A stretch of 23,719 nt of DNA. Origin: Branchiostoma floridae. Its lineage: Eukaryota > Chordata > Leptocardii > Amphioxiformes > Branchiostomatidae. Shown here one piece after another: positions 9,807 to 18,843 of this stretch (its first letter is position 1; each line of letters opens with the position of its first letter). A program made the translations under genes and the position numbers. The stretch is taken from positions 25,676,729 through 25,700,447 of the forward strand of contig NC_049985.1 in the NCBI RefSeq assembly GCF_000003815.2, read 5' to 3'. The notes beneath the pieces are model-generated. The model did no database searches. It was given only the letters and a program-made list of their open reading frames with translations, and was not told the origin of the DNA.

Positions 9807-11014
9807 ACCCCAAAGGCAAAGCAACAGACTCTGAGGTTAAATTCTTTTCTTCTCTTGTTCTGCAGTTTTCCTGATCACTATAATCTGGTGAATTTCTTTC
9901 CACTTTCCTTCAGTCTGTACTGTATGGTTCACCTACGTACACTCGTAAAATACTAATTGGTACCAAATCAATGTGGATTACCTGTAAAGTCAGTTCTTTT
10001 TACACAAAGAAGCACAGGTTAATGAGAAGAAAGCTGTGCATTAATGAGTGCCATTAGTGTTCGCTTGTAAGAACTTAACAATGTCTGAGTCACTTTGAAT
10101 TGGCTAAATGAGCTTTGCTCACTCGGTTGTCAATTCCGTCGTTACTGTTGTTGGCATCCATCTGTCTCAGAAGACAATGGTAGGCAGACAGTTATTACTA
10201 GTGACTTTTTAAGGTGAAGGAGGGATGTGCACGTCCTTCTCCACCCTCTTGTCTACTGGCGCACTAAGTCTCACCCTGGGAAAGATTGCATGCCAGATTG
10301 CACGCAATCTCATAATTCCGTTGTTATTCTTCTTTGATTTGGTGTGTTTGTTATTGTTGATATATGTATGAACGACATCAGCGCATGTATCAATTTTTGT
10401 ACCTTTACCCCCCTTCCGCTGTTTTGGACCATGCAAAATTAATGTGTAAATTGAACAAAAATATTGGAAAACAGATACTAAAATGTAATAATTGAAGAAT
10501 CCATTGTTTGGTATACCATACTCCGTGTATTCTTAGTAATTTCTTCAACTTTCCTAACCACTTAGATTTCATACAAAAGGGACTGTGTGAGCATGAAAAA
10601 AATGTTTTTAAACGGAAAGCTGGACTATATATTCTATAGAACATAGTACAGCGTAAAAGAGCGCGCCGCTTCCGGGTCCGCTCAGTTGTGCTCGGGACGC
10701 CGTGAGAGGCGGATGCACGGCAAATGCGCTCCCGCAAGTCCGTTATCATACTCCTTGACTGATACATTTCACATATCCTGCACTTTGCGGGACTATCTTA
10801 TGGTGAAATCATTATGATCAGTGCTAAATAAAGGACTAATATCCCCATGTCATACATGCACCTGGTATTACAGTAGACTATATGGAGTAGATAAGTATAC
10901 GATATACATTGAGTCGTACTCGCCATGGGTCATTATAAAAGGATGAGATCTGAAAAAGATCAGACGGGCACTTTCCTCGGGGGCCCCAAAGATGATATAG
11001 GGGCAACCTGACAA
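9807..11014. other. Non-coding region; possible upstream region of the small gene
   Basis: Two overlapping minus-strand frames (10,209-10,436 and 10,405-10,767) include NNNGIMRLRAIWHAIFPRVR, which has the feel of a transposon-derived fragment, but I cannot assign a family. A GC-rich patch near 10,660-10,745 contains CCGCTTCCGGG (10,666-10,676, an ETS-like site on the minus strand), about 340 bp before the first ATG of the small plus-strand gene. It may be promoter sequence. Confidence 0.35.
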
Positions 11015-11052
11015 ATGTCCAGCGGCAGACCACGGAGACCAGAAACGCATCG
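11015..11052 (+). CDS. Exon 1 of small plus-strand gene (possible start, or leader with a uORF)
   Basis: An ATG at 11,015 opens MSSGRPRRPETH plus two bases of an Arg codon, ending exactly at a perfect donor, CG|gtaagt. If spliced to an acceptor at 12,080-12,081, it continues in frame as ...HRMDDEFDYEQ, giving a protein of about 100 residues. If spliced instead to the acceptor at 12,057-12,058, which has the better pyrimidine tract, this ATG opens an 18-codon upstream ORF, and the main protein starts at 12,074. The 5' end of the exon is unknown. A GC-rich stretch with an ETS-like CCGGAAGCGG on the minus strand lies about 340 bp upstream. The family is not recognised. Confidence 0.5.
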
Positions 11053-12058
11053 GTAAGTTTTTCCGTTTGTTTAGTAAGCCGTGTTTGTAATCAAATGTGC
11101 TCTAGGTTTGACAGTATAGCATTAGTTGTGAATACCAACACATAGGTAAAGTAACGGCTTAGCCTTACGTCTAGCTATGACTAAAAACGCTATGACTGCA
11201 GTGTGTGGATATGATATATCACATGACACATGGGGTGAAGGTGCAAGGGTCACAGTGCACGTCCTTGCAACAGCTGACGGCAACTTTGTAGGGGAATCTA
11301 TGCATGCTGGTAGAGAAGTCTACGGCACTTCAATTATCAGTCTCTGCATTGTGTCGAAATAACACATCATAGTGACAATCAACCGATTTCACTCAAAGTT
11401 AGGCGAGTTCACAACGTACTCGGATTTTGCTAAACGTTGCTGACTTTTGGATTGCGTGTAATCATCGGCGATTGAGGTAATTCTAAGCTAAATTGCTAAA
11501 GTGTGGATGGTGGCTGTATCTGTATCCGAGTGAACTGTAGTTGCTGTTTACTTTTCCTAAACTGTTAACTTCAAGACTACAGTCGGACTGAACGGGCTAT
11601 GATCTAAATCTATATGTATGACACTTAACTATCGTGCAACTCTTCTAACGCGCTGATCGATGCTAGGAAAAAAATTATGCCCATAGTGAAAACTTATGCG
11701 TTATGCCCATAGTGAAAACTCAATTATTTGAACACAACAAGGGCTATAATTGTTCCACTACTGTAAGTGCAAAGACACTTCACAAATGAATATTCATGTT
11801 CACTCTAGAGATATGACATAGGATGACAGAAGTTAAAACTACCAATAACATGTTCAAATTGCAATAACAAATGTAAAAAAAAACTATGTCCTATATAATG
11901 TACAGCAATAATTGTCTAAATGAAGATTATCTCAGCCAACTTTGCTGTTAGGAAATTTCTCATACTTGTATACTGAGTAAAAATAGAGACATGACACTTG
12001 AACATGCTAACTTCTCCAAAAAAGTAATTGTTTTGTACAATTGCTTTCAACTATCAAG
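11053..12058 (+). other. Intron 1 of the small plus-strand gene
   Basis: Runs from gtaagt to ctatcaag. It contains an exact 20-bp direct repeat, ttatgcccatagtgaaaact, at 11,675 and 11,701. No other gene is seen. Confidence 0.5.
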
Positions 12059-12073
12059 GTTACTGGTATCATA

Positions 12074-12155
12074 ATGGCAAGGATGGACGATGAATTTGAC
12101 TATGAACAAGCACCATTCATACCTAACTTGATAATAAAAATTGCAGGCATGTGCA
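12074..12155 (+). CDS. Exon 2 of small plus-strand gene of unknown function
   Basis: Encodes MARMDDEFDYEQAPFIPNLI then IKIAGMC, and ends in phase 1 at a strong donor, A|GTGAGT. Two Met codons (12,074 and 12,083) could start the protein. The acceptor is either 12,057-12,058, which makes exon 1 a leader, or 12,080-12,081, which joins exon 1 in frame. Reading through the donor meets a TGA within about 20 codons, so splicing is needed for the longer product. The segment is acidic at the start and then hydrophobic (FIPNLIIKIAG), too short to call a membrane helix. I recognise no family. Confidence 0.65.
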
Positions 12156-12309
12156 GTGAGTTGATCAACTGCTCAAAACTTCCACCTCCATATAGAGAGT
12201 GAAGAAATAGAGAGTTGAAAAATATTTGTGGTGACTTGTGCACGTGTTTACTGGAGTATTCGTTGTGTTCATGTTTTTTATCCAGAAATATATGCTATTG
12301 ATATCTTTT

Positions 12310-12543
12310 CTTCAGACAAGATGTCATTATATTGCTGCATGATTCCAAAAGGTGGAGAAACAAAGTCTCAGAAGCATTTTACTTGCAAATTATGTTACCA
12401 GTGCAACATACAGTTGTGCCTTTATATATATATTTTATTACATATCCTGGCATATGATGTTGTTGATAACTTCAGACAATATATCATTGTTGTATGATTC
12501 CACAGAGAAAGGGAGACAAAGTAACAGAAGCATTTTACTTACA
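12310..12543 (+). repeat. Diverged tandem duplication in intron 2 of the small gene
   Basis: Two related stretches (12,310-12,387 and 12,470-12,543) share cttcagacaa, atgattcca and agaagcattttactt at a spacing of 160 bp. They lie in the 424-bp intron just before the terminal exon. No frame is conserved between the copies, so they look non-coding. Confidence 0.7.
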
Positions 12544-12579
12544 GAACCAGTCTCACTGTACATTTTTTTCTCCACACAG

Positions 12580-12770
12580 AACACAAATATCCTGAGTGTC
12601 ACAGAAACCTATTGCTGAGAGGTCCATCAGAACATTCTGGGGACAAGTACAACTTCAATCAGCCTAGACCACCTCCTTACTTGCACAGCCTGCCTTCTCT
12701 CAGGCACAGTACTTTGTATAACACACCATTTTTATATCGAATTATGGACAGTTACAATCAAGAAAAATAG
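12580..12770 (+). CDS. Terminal coding exon of small plus-strand gene
   Basis: After a T-rich acceptor (ctccacacag), two bases complete a Lys codon. Then comes a 62-residue open frame, starting HKYPECHRNLLLRGPSEHSG and ending LYNTPFLYRIMDSYNQEK before TAG at 12,768. Joined to exon 2 it reads GMCKHKYPECHRNL. The composition is rich in Pro, Tyr, His, Asn and Arg, with a QPRPPPYLHSLPSLRHS stretch. This has the look of small ciliary or sperm structural proteins, but that is only an impression. The 3' UTR (12,771 to about 13,185) has AATAAA at 13,164-13,169. Total protein about 90 or 100 residues. Matching phase, strong sites and a poly(A) signal favour a real gene. Confidence 0.65.
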
Positions 12771-13163
12771 AGTCATCAGGACCAGTAGCCAGATGTGTTG
12801 AAGCCTGTTGGATCTATAATATGCCAGTATGTAGTTGTCCACGCCTTACAATCTGAACATAATGTACAAAATGAGCCATGTTTGGGTCTTTTAGGTGCAG
12901 TGTATCATATCATATTTTCTTCATGATGAAGTCAAAATGGTTTTACACTTGTAGGGGACATTACATGTTGTAATGAGCTTGTTAGTTTATGTTGTAATGT
13001 CATACTGAAAGTAAAACGAGATCAATGTCTCTTAGAACATTCTGTTGTACTTTGATGTGGAAATGTGTATTCTGTCAATCTAACAACTTGAAATGTTTAA
13101 GTTTTGATTAAATAGTTGTCAGTGGGGAATGCTTTCCTATTTTATCAAATGATGTACAATAAT

Positions 13164-13169
13164 AATAAA
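13164..13169 (+). promoter_or_regulatory. Polyadenylation signal AATAAA
   Basis: The hexamer sits about 395 bases after the TAG stop of the small plus-strand gene, in AT-rich sequence, and is the most likely 3' end signal for its mRNA. A GATTAAATAG variant occurs about 55 bases earlier. Confidence 0.5.
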
Positions 13170-13185
13170 ATACTCAACGTTAGAG

Positions 13186-14597
13186 GTGCATTGCCATCTT
13201 TGTGTCACTAAATAGCCAATACCAGCATTGTCATGAAAACCCTATTAGTTTGTCAAAACTGTTCTGTTAAAAAGAAACTGTTCATCAAATTAATTACATC
13301 GTAAAAGCCGTAACCTCTACGAATCATATCTGTTATAAATTTGCATTTCACCAAGTATGTCCTTCGGCCCACCCCTTCCCGGTTTTGTTGTCGTGTGTCC
13401 ATTTAGGTGCCATATATCGGTACAAGTGTGCAACATAACCGGGGGATTATGTTACCGATCTCTGCTGCTGCATGTGGCGGTACTCGACAGCAAAATACAC
13501 TGTAGTTGACTTCAGCAACATTAGGGTACGTTATATTGATTCTATGTGAGCCCGATTCATGTGAAACTAGTCGACAAATAGTCCTAACTTTCTGGTTTAT
13601 TCCCGATATACCGAAGTCAGTGCTCCGTGTGAATCCTTACCATAACAAATTCGAATACCGTTTACCTCCCCTCCCCACGGCCATTACTCTACTCTAATTC
13701 GACATTTTCTTCTCATGGATAGGATTTAGAACCCTGTGAAGAAATATGAAATGACTAGGGTACGCCATACACACAGTGTCCTTGTTCCTTATTGTGTCTA
13801 TGACGCCGAGTTCTCTGTTTTTGCCCGATGTCGATGTTTTTTGCTCTTTCCTGACCTTGCCACTGTTGACTGGGAGTCACTACTGATCATGTTTGCGATT
13901 TCATGTCGGACCAAAAAACATATCAACACTTGTATTTTCTACACTAAGGGGCAAGTCTCTCGTTCAACAAGTCTGAGGCAAGTTACGTAACGTTACATCC
14001 AAGGATAAAATTGTGTGATCTGCAACAAACGATAGTTTGTTTTCTTGTCCTGTGATATAACGTTAGTTATAAATACGACGGAGAGGGAGTTCGGCTTGTA
14101 CAGTCAGTGAAATGTACTGTATGTAACGCTACGGACTGTATGTAACTGAAGGGCACGAGTCAGAAATTTATATCCTTAGTTACTGTAACTCTGAGTCACG
14201 TACTTACGTGCACTAGTGACATATAGGACCGCACAGACACTGCTACAGTTGTATGGACTACAGGTACATGTAACTGGTCAGTATTGGACGTGAGTAGGCA
14301 TAAACCGCTGCGGTACAAGTACTGTACTACAGTTGCAGTGTGTATTTATTGTGTTACGATTTGTTGTTGCCAATCTAGAGCTGTAACCCAAAACGCCTGA
14401 CATTGGCGGCGGCTTGTTTACCGCAGGAGCACATCACTTGTACGTCTGCCCATCAAGACGGTCAGTGTCAAAATGAGAGGTTACCCTTCTGGCAGGAAGG
14501 TTTAGGATTTATATAGTATTCTGAGCCGCGGCCGTTGGCGCGGCGTTCCACCCGCAGAAGTTTGGAAGGGTTCCGCCTTCTATAATGCAGTTTTCCG
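13186..14597. other. Unexplained low-repeat region, relatively CpG-rich
   Basis: No exon, element or RNA gene recognised. CpG dinucleotides look more frequent than in the flanks, especially around 13,360-14,080 and 14,520-14,570 (gccgcggccgttggcgcgg). A motif gactgtatgtaac-like repeats near 14,115-14,150. I searched the minus strand here for the missing NARS2 motif 3 exon and did not find it. Confidence 0.4.
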
Positions 14598-14628
14598 TTT
14601 AAGGTTGACAAAAATTGTCAACCTTAAA
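14598..14628. repeat. Perfect hairpin, 14-bp arms, 3-base loop
   Basis: TTTAAGGTTGACAA, AAA, TTGTCAACCTTAAA. It is followed by a run of T (14,634-14,640). Confidence 0.9.
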
Positions 14629-14776
14629 AACATTTTTTTCATGCTCACATCAGTACTAGTTTTGAGGCTCCCAGAGGACGTTATCCGTGCAATCAAATTA
14701 ACATGGCCTAAATACTGAGGGAAAAGCAGGTCATTAATCTTTAGACATCGTACAGGTCAATGACTTCTTTTACAGT

Positions 14777-15000
14777 AAGGATCCCTACCTGTCTAGTCTA
14801 TCCTGTAATATCTCCTGTAGTTGTTATAATGGTGTGTAAGGTTCCCTACCTGTCTAGTCTATCCTGTAATATCTCCAGTAGTTGTTACTGTGTGTAAGGT
14901 TCCCTACCTGTCTAGTCTATCCTGTAATATCTCCTGTAGTTGTTACTGTGTGTAAGGTTCCCTACCTGTCTAGTCTATCCTGTAATATCTCCAGTCGTTC
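14777..15000 (-). repeat. Tandem duplication of exon end plus splice donor (58-61 bp units, about 3.8 copies)
   Basis: Units begin at 14,777, 14,838, 14,896 and 14,954 on the plus strand. They share aaggttccctacctgtctag and then the exon-end sequence. The rightmost unit overlaps the real NARS2 exon, and the three others lie just downstream in the intron. Each copy keeps the last bases of the exon and the intact donor context ACAG|GTAGGG. The first-listed unit is 61 bp and the next two are 58 bp. The copies differ from each other only at a few positions, so the expansion looks recent compared with the exon. Confidence 0.95.
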
Positions 15001-15063
15001 CTCCCTCAGACTGCCTCCAAACAGCTCCCCAACCTCGGGTACCAACAGGTCGAATGCTGCAAC
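14966..15063 (-). CDS. NARS2: NARS2 catalytic-domain exon ([19 protein letters not shown])
   Basis: A 98-bp exon encoding VAAF, then [19 protein letters not shown], then [10 protein letters not shown], ending with two bases of a split codon. The acceptor is ttccag and the donor is gtaggg. The D-LVP-VGE-GGS-REER block is a hallmark of AsnRS and includes the conserved GEL/GG loop at the ATP and amino-acid site. The exon continues in phase from the preceding one (...DDKT|VAAF). Its last 31 bases and the donor are repeated three more times downstream in the intron (14,777-14,953). The next exon should carry motif 3 (GxGxGxER-type) and about 50 more residues, but I find no such sequence between here and the left edge. 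Confidence 0.97.
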
Positions 15064-15963
15064 CTGGAAAATTGAAAAGACAATTTTGAATGATGTATAT
15101 ATGATGATCATGGAAACTTATCATCATGATCATGGTAGTTATCAATTAGAACAATGATAAACTTTCTTCCAACACAAAGGTAAAAAATTGTATACATGGA
15201 TCAAATTTTTGACAATCACAATTATTATATTGTAAACATACATACATACGTACAATGGCAATTTTTTGTACATGTACCTGAATGGCTTTGATTTTATAAT
15301 AATTACTACAGTTCATAACACACGATATACACAGATGGTTATGACAAGTACCTAATTAGTAGTACTACATCCTTAGTGTCTGTATGTTGTGTGCGTGTGT
15401 ACTGCCTGATGAAGAAAGAGTTCTCTAAGGAGTCTAAGACTTGTTTAAACCTTCATTAGAGCCTATAGATTTGAGCATGGTGGGCTGTGAGATTATCATC
15501 AACAGGTCTATTCAAGCAACATTGCAGCCAGACATACATAAATATAAAAAACATGTCTGAATGTCTTTGATTTTACAATTACAATCCATTGCACACAAAC
15601 ATGACAAGTACCCAATTAGGCCTAGGGAAATAAATGTTGTGTTTCCTGTTTCAGTCCTGAAAAAATTAGGGTCAGTACATGTAGGTAGGATTATCTTTTT
15701 TTCTTGTAATTTCTTTTAGCCTTTAGCCAAAACTCTCGTGAAACACAGTAAACTTAAATGCATGAGGACACTTGTCTTTCAATGTCAAACTTTAATTCTG
15801 TGTATCATAGATACATTTATCCTTCATTAGATAGAACAAGCAGCATTTTTCCTCCAATAGGAAGCAGACTGAATAAAAATTCTAACTGGAGGCTTAGTAA
15901 CTGTGTCTTTTAAATATGCAATCAGACCTGATATTAACTGCATCTAAAAAAACTAGCACTTAC
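15064..15963 (-). other. NARS2 intron, about 900 bp
   Basis: Intron between the two strongest NARS2 exons. It contains short TGATGATCATGG/CATGATCATGG repeats (15,100-15,136) and no other feature I recognise. Confidence 0.7.
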
Positions 15964-16095
15964 TGTTTTATCATCATCATTGTCCCTTGCATAGAATGGC
16001 TTGAGTTCCTTGGGAAAATCGGTCACGAACACGGGTACACTTCCACAGTGCCTCACCAGGTGGCGCTCATGCTCTTTCTGCAGGTCATGTCCCCA
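15964..16095 (-). CDS. NARS2: NARS2 catalytic-domain exon ([10 protein letters not shown]...FYARDN)
   Basis: A 44-codon exon, phase 0 at both ends, with acceptor tttccag and donor gtaagt. It begins [20 protein letters not shown] and continues through [19 protein letters not shown] to an acidic DDDKT end. The WGxDLxxEHE and VPVFVxxxPxxxKPFYxR blocks are diagnostic of bacterial-type AsnRS. The cytosolic animal enzyme (NARS1) diverges here, so this is the mitochondrial paralogue. The Lys-Pro-Phe-Tyr-Arg-Asp block lies in the part of the family's active site that recognises the substrate amino acid. The segment has the length expected for the family, with no gap or stop. Confidence 0.97.
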
Positions 16096-16350
16096 CTGGA
16101 AATTGAGAAATCAAGAAGCCATTGTCAGTGAAAATTACTTATTAGACATCCTGGTAGTTTCTTTAATTCATTTCTTTGAAAGGTTGTTACTGTTACTGTA
16201 ACAAAAATACCCATGCAGTTCCAGAAGAAGGACTAGGGGGTCAAACTTACGCGTCTTCTTCCTGATATCTAAAAAGCTATCTGGTACCAAAAAATTCAGA
16301 CCATAGTAGGACAATTTTTTTTTATTAAGACATAAAAAAAAACAATAGAT

Positions 16351-16655
16351 TTGCTGCAGTACCAAGTTTACACACTAGTATGCCTCAAATCAACCTGAGC
16401 CTTCATGATCATCTTCCCAACCCCTATCCATATACCAAATATGATTACAATTATCCATCCAGTGAGAGGTTCTTATAGGTACATGACAAGTTATGCTGAC
16501 CACAGATATCCGGGAACACAGAAACACCAAAAAACAATTTTTCATGGAGGTAAATATAATCAAAGACACTGTTTTTAAAAAAAAACAGCATACAGAGGAG
16601 CAAAAAAAGTGTTTCAACAATCGGAGCTACAAGACAACAGTACATGTAGTCTGGA
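16351..16655 (+). repeat. Intronic duplicate R1, copy 1
   Basis: Matches 22,261-22,645 in the same orientation: gctgcagtaccaag, accttcat, ccagaggttc-like, ttatgctgaccacaratatc, tttcatggagg, caaagacactc, and ttgtagt near the end. Diverged, with small gaps. The two copies sit in different NARS2 introns. Confidence 0.75.
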
Positions 16656-16705
16656 CCTCTCTAAACAGTGGCTCCAATGCATCAAGCTAATATAGATTAG
16701 GTTAT

Positions 16706-16957
16706 AGCAGCCCTCAATGGGGAGAAGCTGAGAAACACATTACAAATGACCTTAAAATCCAATAGAAATTCTTCCCCAACGCTCACTGACCATTCTTTCC
16801 ACACGCAACAAATCTATACTCCAGTGATCCGGCATAATCCCCTCAAAAGTCTTGAAGATGAGACGAGGTCAACATTAATGAGATCTAAGAAGAGAGCTTG
16901 TTAGGAATAACTGGAGTCAGTAGGGATATGAGGAGGGCATTCACCCGCTATCTCAGG
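16706..16957 (+). repeat. Intronic duplicate R2, copy 1
   Basis: Matches 19,279-19,526 in the same orientation, including gaccattctttccacacg, aaatctatactccagtgatc, gaggtcaacatt and gctatctcagg. It follows R1 copy 1 almost directly. Confidence 0.85.
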
Positions 16958-17024
16958 CTTTTTCAATTATTATAAGTTTTTATGACCCTACGGCCACCGT
17001 GGTCATGGTTTGTTTGTTCATTTG

Positions 17025-17162
17025 TTCGTTCGTTTGTGAGTGAGTGATTGTGTGAGTGTGTATGAGTGTGAGTGATTGTGTGAGTAAGTGAAATAGTGAG
17101 TGACTGTGTGAGTGTGGGTGAGTGTGTGATTGCATGTGAGTGAGTGAGTGAGTGAGTGAGTT
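17025..17162. repeat. TGAG/TGTG microsatellite
   Basis: A run of gtgag, gtgtg and gattg variants ending in six or so tgag units. It produces spurious open frames rich in Thr, His and Ser on the minus strand. Confidence 0.95.
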
Positions 17163-17942
17163 ATCGGTTCAACCAATGAAAACATGGCAAATTTTAGTGT
17201 AGCCAATGAGAAAGTTGCTGTTTGTTCATGAAATATTTGCATTTCAATGACTGTGTAATTCTCCTTTCCTACTTTTTGATTAACTTAGAGAAGCTACACT
17301 ACCAAAAATGACTTTTGCTTGTTTTCCTTACCCCATGGAAAATTCTTATATGAAGAAAAATATTCTTGCAAGAAGAAAATGTAGAATACTAGAAAGGCAA
17401 CATTTTTGAAAAAATGCAGGATGTGGGCGAAGGGAAAAGAAAGGAAAAATCGCAAGAAAAGAAACAACTAGAATGACAACATTCTCGCGAAAATGCAGCA
17501 AGTCTTTCCCGTGGCCTTTTTTGAAGTTTTAGTCAAACTATCTTACACACAATAGTAATTGCCATTAGGTGCCCCGTATTCTCGGTTCACCCCTATTCTC
17601 GGCCTTTACCTGACGTCACGGGTTGTGCTGTGTAGCAATTAATTATAAAGCTGAAATTCATGATCAGGTTCAGGTCCGGTACCGTACCGTAGCCTCCATT
17701 CCAAATTTGACTTAACGCCGCAGGCGACAGACATCGACGATACAGTATTTGGCTGCCGGTATGGTCCGAGGCGTTGACGAGCCCCCCTCCCCACATGGAC
17801 CGTCCGACCGTTTAAACGCCGTCTTTTGAGGGCAATTAAAAAATAAATAAAAAGGCGTGTAAACTGAACGATGCTCTGTTTGCAAGATAAAATTGTTGTA
17901 AATATCAAAAAAGAAAAAAAAAGGACAACTAAAAGAAAGTTG

Positions 17943-18024
17943 TTCCCGCCCGGAATCGAACCAGGGTTGACCTAGCGCAAAAAGCGCAATCGTAGCTGGT
18001 GCTTTAGCCATTCGGCCAAGCTTG
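17943..18024 (-). tRNA. tRNA-like sequence (probable tRNA pseudogene or SINE head) with A and B boxes
   Basis: On the minus strand an A box, TGGCCGAATGGC (18,018-18,007), is followed 45 bases later by a B box, GGTTCGATTCC (17,962-17,952), inside a good T arm (CCTGG-TTCGATT-CCGGG). An extra GCGC-TTTTT-GCGC hairpin lies between them, like the long variable arm of Ser/Leu tRNAs. TTTT at about 17,934-17,931 and longer T runs beyond could terminate Pol III. The 5' acceptor strand does not pair with the 3' strand, and no clean anticodon arm forms, so a functional tRNA is unlikely. Confidence 0.5.
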
Positions 18025-18251
18025 CCGTAACGTTATTGCCGGCATTTTAACAGGTACATGTATACAAATGCAATGCGTAGCTTGAACACGTCCGTTCACT
18101 GTTTAATTTGCAAGATTCCAAGGTCCCATTTTCTGAAGATAATGTTTTTCTGTGCAAATTTATCAATCTTGTTCATTCCGTGGCGGGCAACTTCTTCCTT
18201 GAGCGCCTGTTTGGTCGAATGCATGGCCGACTTACTGCCGCGTCTCAGCTG

Positions 18252-18540
18252 CTATTATAAAACTGGATGCCGAATGACATTTTGTGTTCTCTGCGTTGAT
18301 AGGTCCAGCTCTGCCGTACACCCGAGACAGTCTGAATTTAGGCCAATCAAAAAGCTGGGAACGCGGAGTATTTGCTAACAGCTTCCATTTTTCCTTAGTT
18401 TTGATTGGCTATTATCAAAATGGATGCCGATTGTGTCCTGCGCGTTGATAGGTTCACCTCTGACGTACAACCGAGAAAGTGCGACTTTAAGCCAATCAAA
18501 AAGCTTGAAACATGGAGTACATGGAGGCTTCCATTTGTTT
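18252..18540 (+). repeat. Diverged tandem duplication with CCAAT motifs
   Basis: Two units of about 150-157 bp start at 18,252 and 18,409: ctattat-aaaa-tggatgccga, gcgttgataggt, gccaatcaaaaagct and the ggagta block. GCCAATC occurs at 18,342 and 18,491, plus an inverted ATTGGC at 18,404. It lies inside the composite element. Confidence 0.8.
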
Positions 18541-18589
18541 CTGATTTCCGGTGAAATACTTGTAAGAAAACTATATGTGTGGCTTCGCC

Positions 18590-18843
18590 AGCACGTCACC
18601 GGAACGTACTGCGCCTGCGCGAACCCTGGTGGTTTGGGGCTTGTTTTGGTCAACGTTGCATTGAAATACCGCTTGTTGCACAGTATATGTTAGAGACATG
18701 GTTTCATGTAAAACGTACACGGGATTTTACCCTTATATACGCACGTACTTTCTTAAATGCGGCCCTTTAGTAAACCGGGGGTTTAGCAAGGTTTAGCATG
18801 TCTATACTTTTCGCGCAGGCGCAGTACGTTCCGGTGACGTGCT
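18590..18843. mobile_element. 254-bp element with perfect 34-bp terminal inverted repeats and 9-bp flanking duplication
   Basis: The left end AGCACGTCACCGGAACGTAC through GCGAA (18,590-18,623) is a perfect inverted copy of 18,810-18,843. GGCTTCGCC flanks it on both sides (18,581-18,589 and 18,844-18,852), a 9-bp direct repeat of the size typical of Mutator-like insertions. No ORF of its own. The ends include TGCGCCTGCGC, close to the NRF-1 site consensus. It is nested in the composite element. Confidence 0.85.

Noticed and set aside
12228-12618. Overlapping frames of 88-89 codons in intron 2 of the small gene
   Set aside because: They run through a diverged duplication whose copies do not preserve a frame. 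The upstream and terminal exons splice cleanly past them.
14966-16095. Cytosolic asparaginyl-tRNA synthetase (NARS1)
   Set aside because: The WGxDLxxEHE and LREERLEIL segments fit the bacterial/mitochondrial type. The cytosolic enzyme differs in these blocks.
17018-17242. Thr/His/Ser-rich minus-strand frame
   Set aside because: Direct translation of the TGAG/TGTG microsatellite.
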